Below are positions 40,010-50,845 of a DNA stretch of 51,886 bases, in pieces. The notes under the pieces are model-generated. The model had not been told where the DNA came from and made no database searches. It saw only the letters and a list, made by a program, of their open reading frames with translations. Where the stretch lies: assembly GCF_000003605.2 (NCBI RefSeq), contig NW_003122912.1, positions 524,765 to 576,650 of the forward strand. Reading direction: 5' to 3'. The stretch comes from Saccoglossus kowalevskii (Eukaryota; Hemichordata; Enteropneusta; Harrimaniidae). Each line of letters starts with the position of its first letter. The stretch's first letter is position 1. The translations under genes were made by a program, and so were the position numbers.

Positions 40010-40658
40010 AGTATTATTGGTGGTGTAAATTAACAATGACACGGGACACACATCAACTATAAAATCGTTGTAACTTTATAATCGGTATATTGGGAGAAAA
40101 ACACCTACACACCAATTTTCCGGTCTACCGATTGCGCGTGTCATGTCAAGCGCCTAACTGGGCGAAAAGATTTTCACGAGGGGTTTTTATGTAGAATGTA
40201 TAAAAATAGGTCAGGTAATTCTGACATGCAATGGGTCATGGATAAATATTTTCAGTGTTTCATTATATATTTATTAATACAAACATACCGATCACAACTG
40301 AATGACCACAAATCACATAATATGATACAACTTTTAACAAAACATCCCCCACACCAGTAAGTGAAACTGTCTTGAAATGTTGGCTCCCAGAATCCTCTAT
40401 GAAGATGAGCAATACAGCTGGTTTAATTCCCGAGATCAAGATCCTGTAATCACACCTTCACTTTTGAACTGTAATTCTACACAGCGGAACTCACAGCTTG
40501 GGTGATTACCTCTTTTGTTTTAAAATGATTAATACCAACCAGCTCTCAGTGTTGGAGTCAGTCAGTTGCTTATCGTGCTTCTTGGTGTTTACGCTCAAGC
40601 GCTCGTACATACGGAACGTTACCAAATTACGCAGTCAACAAACGTGTTTATTTTCAAA
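40010..40658. promoter_or_regulatory. Shared divergent promoter interval
   Basis: The two start codons are 650 bases apart and the genes point away from each other, so this interval must hold both 5' UTRs and promoters. TATAAAAAT at 40199-40207 is a possible TATA box for the plus strand, 450 bases before its ATG. No clear CCAAT or initiator pair was seen. Confidence 0.5.
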
Positions 40659-43600
40659 ATGGGAAGAAGGAGTTGGTGGTTAGAAGAGGACGGACCTAAA
40701 ATATACGTTTATGTGAATGAAGGAAAGAAGAAAGACAGGCTCACCGATAGAAAGACTGGCGTCCCTTATCCTCATGTTGAAAATGTTGAAGTTTATCCAA
40801 AGAAAACCGACGCTGTGAAGGTATTTGTTTCATTAATTTATTTGTCTGTTTTACTTTCACGATCATGATGCAGTTTACCCAATTCCTGTACCGAAATTTA
40901 TCGATGCTGGCATTGCATTATGCCTCGTAATGTCAGCATCAATAAATATCGGCGTAGGAGCTGTGTTAACTGTATCGTGCTTTATGACTGCGTCGAACTT
41001 AAAACTGTGAATAACCCAGAAATTACAGTTACTAGTAGTACCCATTTTGTATGCATGAGTGTAGGATTCATTACTGAAAATATTATACTGGTCCCCTCAA
41101 AAGAGAATGGGAAACTAAACTACACGTATGTAAAAAAAAAAAAAAATACTAGTAGTTGGATCACTATGTTTTCCCCGTCCTTGAGGCATAGTTTAATCCA
41201 AATCCAAACAAATACATTTCAGCCATGAAACTGTGGCAAAGACCCAAAAGTATACCCCTCAAAACCTATGCAAACTTTCTTTATTCTCTGTATTGCTTAG
41301 TCAAAATTATAACTGAAATATCAGATTTTGTGTTGCTGTTGTTGTATATCATAGATGGTTCAGATAAAAGAGAATTTTTTCTATAAGACAGACCGGAAAT
41401 GGAAACAAGACAAAAACAAAAGATTTTTCAAGTTAGCATGGGGGAAATATTGTTGCTAAGTATTATCGTCAGGGAAAGCTATTGTTTAAGCTAGTCTGTG
41501 ATTGGTTGCTGTGATGTAGGCTTGACTTGGGGAATTCCTGGTAACAGACGAAAATAACCATTTTGCTTTGAATTCATGGTTTTTGTACTTTGTCCAATGC
41601 ATTGCATCGCACTATAACGTTTGCATCTGCCGAAATGTCGGTCATTGTTTTTTTTACATTTGCTGCGTACAAGTTTTATTTATGACAGTACCCGATGCCT
41701 GTCTCGTGTGAACTAGAATGATCCAGCATGGCTTTCGATTAAATATTTAGAACATCCTCTTTATGATAATCTCTTCTACACATCTCGTGAATAGTGCAGT
41801 TGGGTTTAGTTAATGGATCAAATTAACCACTTTTGTCAAGAGCTTTTAAGAAAATATAACAGGCAATATAACTTTAAAGTGTTCCAGTTGAAAGTTCACA
41901 TTGGCTGAGCTGGAATGATGCATATAGTCGGTGGATCAGATGTTGTCATGGATTTTATGTAATATACTGTGGAATACTTTATTTTCACTGGAATTAATTT
42001 TCGCTGAAAAGGCTTTTTGGGCGTTTTTTGGAATTTATTTTCACTGATTTTTGATGATATTCTATATTCGCTGGATTTTATTTTCACGGAATCATCCCTT
42101 CAGCGAAAATAGCGAAAATAAATTCCAAGCGAAAATAAAGTATTCTACAGTACCAGAATAATATTATAAAAGTTAGTATTACCAGTAGCTAATATATCAG
42201 CATGCAAACACATAATTTTTATTATTATAAATAAAAAAACAAACATTTTAATAAAACCTGTGGAAGTAATGTTGCATTTACATTGTATGTAGTGTTGTGT
42301 AACTTAATTGTGTCTTAATTACATATAAAAAAGTTTATAAACAATGAAAAAAATGCCTCTTAACATGTAACAAATTGAAATTAAATGTAGAGAGTTGTTT
42401 AATTTCACCTAGAGTACGGCTATAATAGTGTCAATATGTTCTTTTTTTTTGCAGTTTTTTTTTCATTCAGATTCTGGATCTTCCATTACTTGCCCATATG
42501 TATTGGAACGTACATACTTTGAATGGAATAAGTCACAGTATAGCAAAAAGTTTAAAGAAACAAGTAATGTAAGAGAGTTTGTTTCTTTGTTCAGTGAAAT
42601 GCTTTCTACAAATACTGAACGAAATACTGCTCCAGGAAATTCCAGTGACTCTTGTAGTGATGTTGAAGATATGTCTTTATCGAGTGACAGTGCTTCATGT
42701 AGTGAGAGCAGTGATAAGTCATTTGAGAAAGCGTGAGTATTGAATTATTTTCATACCACCATATTTATTCTGTTATCAGTCCCATTATCGTTTACCACGC
42801 CCTTTTGTGACGGCTACTCGGCCTTCCTACAAAAACCATGGTGAATATCATGCAGTTTTCCCATATGTACAAAATCCTGCAAACAACCAATCAAAAAGTC
42901 CCCTTCTAAATGAAGGGACCCAATCACAGAGAGTATTTCTTGTAAATGTTCTTGTTCATGATAGTTCAATGAAATGTTTCTGATGTGCTTTTTACCTTGC
43001 CTGTAGTATATATAGAAGGTAAGGTATGGTAGTGGAAAGATTTTGTCATTTTCCTAATCATTTTATAATTTATATATGTTACAAACAAACATGCAAGGAT
43101 AACCAAATTTGATATTGGAGTACTGCAATGCATAATTAATGAGATATGGTTGCTGATTGGTTTTTCTTCCAGGTGCCATAACTTCAGTGATTTTTATCTG
43201 ATGTCTTTAAAAATTTACTTGACTATGCAGGCATAATTAATAAAATACAGTATAAAGCTTCTCCATTAACAATACATTAAAATATTTATTTCTACTTTTA
43301 ATTTAAGCAATTATATTTCTGGTGTCTATCTGTATCAAGGATTTTGTCAGAATATCAATGGTCTCACCAATTTTTTCATTTAAAACAAATTTTCCATGTT
43401 ATGGTGATTTTTTTTTTATGTGTGTATATAACCATGGTGGTAAAAAAAGACCTCCATGATATAACATACTAAATTTGTGTGTTTATAACATACTAAATTT
43501 TCACCCAAATCTGTGAATAATATGCTAACAGACATTTCATTTTTATAAATTTCTCATTTTTAGGGTCAGAAAGGCCAAACGTCGTATCAGTGACAGTACA

Positions 43601-46600
43601 AAAGATGTTAGTGTGGTGTCACTCAAACGTCAAAAATATAACACAGATATAGAAGAATGCAAACAAGATACACAATCAACTGTTCAACATGCTTTTTGTG
43701 GTATGTGCATATATTTTTATCATTGTAGACCATTGCACTTTAACTACATATCTTTTTCCAGGTAGAGGTGCCTGGTTCTAAATCAAATCTTAAAAAATTC
43801 ATGATCTTTTTTGATTTAATTACACACTCAAAAACAGCATATTTTAAGATATCTTTTCACATAAAAGATCAACTCTGTGCTTACATAATATCAACATAAA
43901 TAAATAAATGCCTCCAACACGATGACATGTCCAATTTTCACAGAGAGTGTTATTTCAGTGAAAGATCTTTATACTCTCTGGTGATCATCACTGCAGTTAC
44001 AACTTACAAATAACATGCTACCTGTTTCATCTTTCTAGTGATTGTCTTAGAATGGCATAAGTAACTGTCTGGTGATATTGATTTAGAATAATAACCTTAT
44101 TTCTACCTTTTTTGCCATTATGTTTTGTAGGTCATTTCCTTATATCTGTCAGAGCACTACAAGGTGGCCAACAAATCAGAGTACCAGATAAAGTATTTTT
44201 AGACAAATTAGTGAAATCCATGGAAAAATACAAAGATGAGTCCTATCAGCCGCTGTGTTTATTGGTAAAAGATGTTTCCTCTGCTGAACAGTTTGATGGA
44301 GCTAAGGTATTATATTTATTGTTGTTGTTTTTTTGAGTGTGTGGAAATACTGATAATATTGTTTCTTTAGATAGTCAAGCCTATATCCGAAAAATACACA
44401 TTAAGACAGACGGGTTTAAACCCCAACTAAATGTATGCAAATTAGTCATCCAACCTCATTCACTGCAACAGGAAACAAAAAGACGAAGGAATGAACCACA
44501 AGCGTTTGTTAGAAATGGCTTTGTTTTGATTACAAAAGTTACTTTTCACTTAGTAGTAGCCCAATTTATCGATATACTTTTTGTAAATAGATAAAACTTA
44601 GTTGCTATGTCATCAAATTTGTTTTTCACCATTCCCAGATCATGATCCCCTCAAACACTAGTTAATGTACTCGTTAATGTACGGGTCTTACCAATTCATA
44701 GAATGAAGATGAACATACGGCCTAGCTGATCGAATTGTGTGGGTTTAGGCATGGAGCTGTAAAAAGACAGCTTCCTGGTTAGGTTGCCTATACTAGCCCA
44801 CATTTAGGTATGCTATAAGCGGACACACATTTTGCTTTGTGAATGTGCCAAAGTTTTTAATTCTGTTTACTCAGTAAACAAAACATTTAGGTAGGCCTAA
44901 GTGAAATGCATGTGTGAAGCTAGCAATACCATTAGGACAGATCTTCTATTGGTTGAAATTTCTTTTTTCAGTTGTTTTAAAAATAAAAAATTAGAGATAT
45001 AAAATAAGATATAAGATCCTAATTTCTGTTATCCTCTCTGGCAGGGCATATCTTATGATCTAGTTTTTGGACTATCATATTTTTATAACTGGTATGAGTG
45101 CAGTATTTGGAAATCTAGGTTGGCTAAGTGGGGAAATCATTAGTGACCTGCATGTTTACTTATATCTTAGCAGATTGATTTTAATACAATGCTCTGCTCT
45201 GCCTTCATAATCTTATTTTTTTTGTTTCCCTACCAATTAGAGAAATGGTTACCAATATGATGTCATAGGTGGACAACACACATTATTGGCAATTCAGGAG
45301 TTAGCCAGAAAATTCCCACAGGATGAAAAGCTCAAAACTGTAAACTGTGTTGTTTATGCTGGCCTCAATAATGAGGAAAGAAAGTGGTTGGGGGTGAGAC
45401 ACAACAAGACAGGAGAATTTCGTCATGCACTTTCTCTGAAAGAAAAGGTAAATTGACAACTATTCCACATTAAGTAATCAAATTGACTTAAATTGGTTCT
45501 CCATTTCTAATAGATGACTGTCTTCTCATCTCATCAAATTCACACACAAAAACTAAAACACTTAGAGGAGGGTTACAAAAAAGCAGGTCATGAACAAATG
45601 TGTGATATTTTGTTGTGCCCACATTACTACCACAATATAATTACAGTTTATACCTAAAAATAACTATGACAGAATTTGGTTTAATGGTAGCACAGTTGAG
45701 ATGAATATGATAGCTTTGAAATTTTGTTAATGGATCATGAAACCAGAGATAAAAGAGAATTAAAATGGGGGGGGGTCTAAAAAATGTTGTGCCACCAACC
45801 TGAGGATTTTTATAGATCGGTGGGCCCACTTACAGATCCAAAAAATAAAACAGATGTTACAATAACACAACATTCTGATTTTGAGGTGGAACCCATGTAT
45901 GCAGGTAACAAATAAGCCTAGCCGCTTCACGGCCTGGTATTGAACCCAGGTCGCAGAGATGCAAAGCGAGTAAGTGTGTCACTGCGCCAACCTACATCCC
46001 CACTTTATAGTAGATAATTATTATTATTTATTATAATTTTTTCAACTTTTGTGGAAATCATTACTTTTGACATTTTCTCTCAAATCTTCATTCGGGCTCC
46101 TTTTATGTATAATATGAAGATAACCTAAAAAAATTATGTTACGGTAGTTTGCTACCACCACTAAGGTTCAGAATTCCATCACAATATTTTATTTATATAT
46201 AATTACTCATTAGAGCAAAAGTGATCAATAAATTACTTTTTTTGTTCAAAGAAAAACTGTCTTGTAATATGCAAAAATGGTATATTTTACAAATATCTCC
46301 ATAGAAAACAGGGGTGAAGCTCTATTTATAATAAAAAAAAAATTTATGTCAGATTTTAGATATGAATTTTTCACCCCATGTCGCCATGCAAAAGGATCCA
46401 ATGGTAGAATGCTCAACATCTGTCATTTTTATAGATTTTTGTAGTAAACTATTTTAACACTTCATGATTTCCACCTTCCTATAGGTTATGATATGTTATG
46501 GAAGAAGAAAAGAAATGCCCAAAGATACAAAAACAACATTGTGGAAAGAGTCGTGCAAAGTTATACTGAATGAGGTATTGTTGCTCTTATGTATATGTAT

Positions 46601-49600
46601 CTTGTGTTTTCACTTACTGACACAAAGTAATTGTTTGTCTTTTGCCGATTTGCGGTGCATTCAATGTTCTGTGGGGTGGCATATTTGTACAGAGCAATTC
46701 TGACTACTGAGTTCAGTATGAAAAAAGCTAAAATATGAAAATGTTGCATCTGTTCACTTAATTTATCCCATTTTCTAAACTGAGTTAGAATTCATAGGTC
46801 TCCTTGAAGCCTATGTCACAACTTTGAAATAAAGGTGCCATAATTTGCCCAGGGGTCTAACTCAAAAAACTGGTCTGGTATGCATGTCTGTTGAAAAGGG
46901 CGTTAAAAAGGCATGTGATACCACAAACCTGGACAAAACAATTACCACTCAATGCATTTAGGGTATGTATTTTACCCATTGTAACAAGGAAAATGGTATG
47001 GAATTTTTTACTTATTTAGGGTCATTTATGAAACCTCGTTCACAGACATGGGTTTCAGGTGCTCCCACCCGACAGAATAATTTGCTTTATTTTACCAAAT
47101 AACCAACTGTGCATTGTAAGTTGAGCTGTTTTTTTTCAGTTAAGTGTTCACTTTGATATATTAACTATTCATTTGTTTCAGGATAAGAACAGCCAAACTT
47201 TAGACGTTGCATGTGCTTTGGCATCTTATGATGGTTTACTCTATAACAAAATTATGGAACTGTTTGAAAAATATGAAGATGGAGATCTCAAAGAACAAAG
47301 AATTAAAAAGAAAGACCAAGGACACAAGCCAGATATAAAGCCATACAAGTTTAAATACTTAAAGAGTTTAGATGCAGACACAGTGCTGGCATTGGTGTCA
47401 GATGTTGTAGACAAAAACCTGTCATTGACAGCATTTGAAAAAGAGAGCCAAATTCTGACTAAGCTCTCATTAATACAAAGAGCATTCATACAAATGATGG
47501 GAGTAGAAACGTGGAAGGAAGCCATGGAGTTGTTTCCAAAAGAGACACAAAGAGAGAACTTGAGCAGGTTCACAAAGTTACCTTTCAGACCAAATATTCC
47601 TGATACCTTTGTCAGATACTGTCAAAGTATTAGAAAAAGAAATGATAAGGACTCGAATACAGTTCAAGAGTGCCTATATGGTATAGATGGTTCAAAAGGT
47701 ATTGTTTTGCACCATGATGTACTGAAGCTGTCACCTAAGACTTTAAAAGAGAATGGTGTTAAATCAAATGGTTTTGACTGTGTAATAGTGGATGTACCTG
47801 ATGTAAGTATTAATAGTTATCATAAGTTGTTTAAAAATAATACAATGATAGTTTAGATTCATTGAAGTTGTATTGCTTTTTATTTTTGTTAAAAACCGAT
47901 CACTTCCACTTTTCCAAAATTTTATACTACATGCACTGTCACTCATAAAAATAATTTAAAATTATCAGAAGTTCGGGTGCCTCAAAGAGTGTTGTACCGA
48001 GGCTGCAACCTTGCGCTATTACCCCAAACTCAGCTGAAAGGGCATTTTAGTACACTAATTTTTCCAGTAATGTATTGTCTGAGAGGGGTTGTGTTTACAA
48101 GTCAATGTGCGCCACATCAAACAATGCTGGTCATAATTTATTGCTATTACCGAAAAAAAACAAAACATAAAAGATGAGCTGTCCAACATGTACCAGTTTT
48201 TGTTTTTGTTAGCATCTGGAAAGCCCAGGCGTTGAGACAGAGCTCTGTGCCCAGGCAGTTGCTCTTCGCAGAGCTGTGAAAAAAATAAGTAAATGCATGT
48301 GCGGGGGGAGATTAAAATACTGTAAAACATGTCTTTTTAGCTAACATGTTATTTTAGCTAATTTATAATTCAGGTAATTCAAGATGTTGCTAATTTAGAA
48401 TAAAGTACAATATATATCCTAACAATAAGATTGTTGGCAGTTTAGATTCAGTTAATTCATGCATGGAGTCAAATTCGCTAAAATGCATGTAGCTACATTT
48501 GTATTTAAACGTGTTTCAAAGCAGTTAGTAAAATCTGTCTTGTTGTTTCTTATTCAGCCATTGTCAGTTATTACACTTCATTTTTTTCCAGGAATGGCTA
48601 ACCGAGGAAATAAAAGAGTTGGTAATAACTGTAAAAACAATCAACACCAGCATTGACAATTATAGACTTGTCCTGTTATGTGACACCAGTCTGATGACTA
48701 GAATAAAAGGAGAACTTATAAAAACAAATACTTTTACTAAAGTGGAGGAAATATTTTATTATGTAGAAAATACAAGGAAAGGTGAGCCATATATGTTTTA
48801 CCTAATTTGTAAATGAATCCTTCTGTCTATTCTCAGGTCGTATTAAATAATATAGTATTAATGGACTACTTAGATTGTCACCTTGGGGCTGGGGCAAATA
48901 AATATAGTTGTTACTTATAGTTGTTACATTTTCTCTGCAGAACCAACATCAATATTAACAGAGTCTGTCCATGGGGTGGTGATTGCGTACTATGCAGAAA
49001 AATGGAGTCATCACACTTGAACCAGGTCCATGTGGATGAGCCACAACACAATTTTTGGATTGTAAAAGCAGAGTCAGTCATAAAAGATGGCGAGGGGGAT
49101 GTTGTTTCGAAGAAGCAAAAGCCGCAGCAGCTGTACGAAAAAGTCATCAAACTTTGCAGTAGCAAATCAGCATGGATTTTAGATGGGACATGTGGAGCAG
49201 GTGATTAGAAATAAGAAATTACTGTAGAATACTTTATTTTCACTTGAAATTTATTTTCGCTGAAGAGATGATTCCGTGAAAATAAAATCCAGCGAATATA
49301 TTATAATTTCCTGTATTTCACATTCAACTCATCAAAAAATCAATGAAAATAAATTCCATAAAGAACGCCCAAAAAGCCTTTTCAGCAAAAATTAATTCCA
49401 GCGAAAATGAAGTATTTCACAGTATTATAAATTATAAACCACCTTTCAATACAACAAAACGTCTTCCACTTTACTGAAATGATTAGGTGTTTCTGTTGTG
49501 AATAGCCAAAATAACTTACCATTGAGCATGTTTTCCAAAGAGAAGCTCAAATTATCCTTATAGACTGTTTTAGGAGGCATTCCTGGTGACCTTTTTGGTG

Positions 49601-49970
49601 GCTTAAAAGATGAAGCTTTAGCGGAGAATGTTCTAAAGTTGCATGACCAATGTCATCAGACTTGTTCTTATTCGTGTGATTGCATGTGATTGGGTGTTCT
49701 CAGTGCCTGTGGTAACACTGTTATGGTATTCTTTTAAATATTGGATTTTAGATGTGCATTTCAAAAAGTGTGTGCAGTGAAAATTTTAAAAGTTTAAAAT
49801 TTGTCTCATTCTATTATGTAACAGGAACTGGTATAATGGTGGGGCTTCTGCACAGTAGAAATGTTGTTGGAGTCGATATCAACGAAAAATGTGTAAACTA
49901 CTGTAAAGTAAGATGTGATGGAGTTGCAGACTTCCTTGAAGATGACACAGAACAGGACCCACATAATTAG
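40659..49970 (+). CDS. ParB-like domain fused to a degenerate beta-class DNA methyltransferase, ~755 aa
   Basis: Ten exons in matching phases: 40659-40820, 42455-42732, 43564-43700, 44131-44306, 45241-45447, 46485-46574, 47182-47802, 48592-48781, 48941-49200, 49825-49970. Exon 1 starts MGRRSWWLEEDGPKIYVY. Exons 2-3 encode a Ser/Asp-rich stretch with a basic cluster RKAKRR, a possible nuclear signal. Residues about 195-305 match the ParB/sulfiredoxin fold: VPDKVFLDKLVKSMEKY, PLCLLVKD, then YDVIGGQHTLLAIQEL where ParB has GERR or GxHR. The C-terminal half has beta-class methylase order: FDCVIVDVPDEW at the motif IV position (554-557), KPQQLYEKVIKL (motif X-like), then WILDGTCGAGTG and VGVDIN (motifs I and II). 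The catalytic DPPY is DVPD, so catalysis is doubtful. Exon 9 is one base out of phase at the A-run 48998-49002; with one more A the coding total is exactly 756 codons, so an assembly error is likely. Confidence 0.85.
41965..42152 (+). mobile_element. MITE with CTGTGGAATAC termini and TA target sites, copy 1
   Basis: About 188 bases lying in the first intron of the ParB-methylase gene. Ends are imperfect inverted repeats, TACTGTGGAATACTTTATTT and its complement ending GTATTCTACAGTA, flanked by TA. The inner sequence is rich in CACTGGAATT, TTTTCGCTG and complementary words, so it can also fold on itself. The TA flanks suggest a Tc1/mariner-type origin. Confidence 0.8.
45770..46003 (-). repeat. 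tRNA-derived SINE
   Basis: Read on the minus strand it starts GGGGATGTAGGTTGGCGCAG, has an A-box-like TTGGCGCAGTGACAC and a B-box GGGTTCAATACC about 45 bases later, then a non-tRNA body. The order and spacing match RNA polymerase III promoters of tRNA-derived SINEs. It sits in the fifth intron of the ParB-methylase gene in the opposite orientation. The 3' end is approximate. Confidence 0.7.
49220..49424 (-). mobile_element. MITE with CTGTGGAATAC termini and TA target sites, copy 2
   Basis: Reverse-orientation copy of the element at 41965-42152, matching along its length (for example AAAAGGCTTTTTGGGCGTT and GATTTTATTTTCACGGAATC on its own strand) with one internal insertion. It lies in the last intron of the same gene, just after exon 9, and again is flanked by TA. 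Confidence 0.8.
49574..49689 (+). other. Possible alternative last exon of the ParB-methylase gene
   Basis: After TGTTTTAG an open frame in the phase set by exon 9 (one base carried over) reads GIPGDLFGGLKDEALAENVL and then KLHDQCHQTCSYSCDCM before a TGA. Using it would replace the end of motif I, so this isoform could not bind S-adenosylmethionine in the usual way. Composition looks protein-like, but a chance frame or a relic is equally possible. Confidence 0.3.
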
Positions 49971-50029
49971 TGTCATTAACTTGCGTATTGTTATAGACAA
50001 TGCATGTGTCATTTCATGTCAAGATTTTA

Positions 50030-50450
50030 AATTCTCAATTCTTTGTGAATATTTTCGTCATTTCCAACTTCTTGTAAAAAACGCAAGTTTGATTGCTTTG
50101 ATATTAATTTTGATGAATATTTTTGTAAGTTTTAGTAAAAAGTAACATTTTCAACTTCTTGTTGCAAATCGCAAGTCTGATTGCTTTGATATTTAATACA
50201 TATATAGGTACTACTTGTGGATTTTTCTCATTGTTTATTTTGTGATGATATCTTTAATTCTCTTATTTTAGTGAATATTTTTGTAATTTTTGGTTTATTT
50301 TTGATTAAGTTATATTTTTGTTGAAAACAGCAAGTCCCATTGCTTGATACTATACATATTGTTCATTTTCTAATGATATCTTCAGTTCTTTAATTGAAAA
50401 TTATGTACATTGATAACAGCTGAACTATCTCAGCCTACAGGCTGCTTGTA
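50030..50450 (+). repeat. Dispersed repeat (GTCCGTC family), third copy
   Basis: Carries CAACTTCTTGTTGCAAATCG, GATTGCTTTGATATT, TGTGATGATATCTTTAATTC and ends GAACTATCTCAGCCTACAGG. Related to 20103-20535 and 26270-26880. It fills the space between the stop codon of the ParB-methylase gene and the right palindrome array. Confidence 0.6.
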
Positions 50451-50559
50451 ATTGTATTTTCTATTCCCTGTGTTATGGTGATATATTTTACACAGAATGT
50501 TCACTTACATAGACCTGTATTTGATTACAATTGCTTTTTTCAATTTAGTACTAATATTT

Positions 50560-50565
50560 AATAAA
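50560..50565 (+). terminator. Candidate polyadenylation signal of the ParB-methylase gene
   Basis: AATAAA about 590 bases after the stop codon at 49970 and 60 bases before the right palindrome array. Confidence 0.35.
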
Positions 50566-50623
50566 TTGAAATACTTCCTAACGAGAACTAGGTGGTGTGG
50601 TCTTTTTTACTTTCTGAATATGA

Positions 50624-50845
50624 ATGTCAGAAATTTCTGGCAACCTTGGCCTAGATCACAGATGTCAGAAATTGTTGACAACTTTCGGCCAGAGCGCAGA
50701 TGTCAGAAATTGTTGACAGCCTTCGGCCAGAGCACAGGTGTCGGGAAATTTTTGACAACCTTCGGCCAGAGTACAGATGTCAGAAATTTTTTTGACAACC
50801 TTTGGCCAGAACAAAGATGTCAAAAATTTCTTGCAAACTCCCTCA
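50624..50845. repeat. Right tandem array, 38-bp units with the same palindromic core
   Basis: Six diverged units of about 38 bases. Cores read TGTCAGAAATTTCTGGCA, TGTCAGAAATTGTTGACA (twice), TGTCGGGAAATTTTTGACA, TGTCAGAAATTTTTTTGACA and TGTCAAAAATTTCTTGCA. The spacers (for example CCTTCGGCCAGAGCACA) differ from those of the left array. It begins about 650 bases after the stop codon of the ParB-methylase gene. Confidence 0.93.

Larger units (their letters stand above)
30654..50845. mobile_element. Candidate ~20-kb unit: divergent DUF7869 and ParB-methylase genes between palindrome arrays
   Basis: Two genes transcribed away from each other (31543-40009 minus, 40659-49970 plus) are bracketed by tandem arrays 570-650 bases beyond each stop. 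The arrays differ in unit length and spacer but share one 18-bp palindrome, TGTCAGAAATTTCYGACA. A transposase-like gene plus an accessory DNA-modification-like gene between repeated binding-site-like palindromes fits a large DNA transposon, or a domesticated one. I did not find terminal inverted repeats or target-site duplications, so the exact ends and mobility are unproven. The boundaries given are the outer limits of the arrays. Confidence 0.45.

Noticed and set aside
40659-49970. Bacterial or phage contamination as the source of the ParB-methylase
   Set aside because: Ten exons with GT-AG introns in consistent phase, animal MITEs and a SINE in the introns, and AT-rich host-like flanks.
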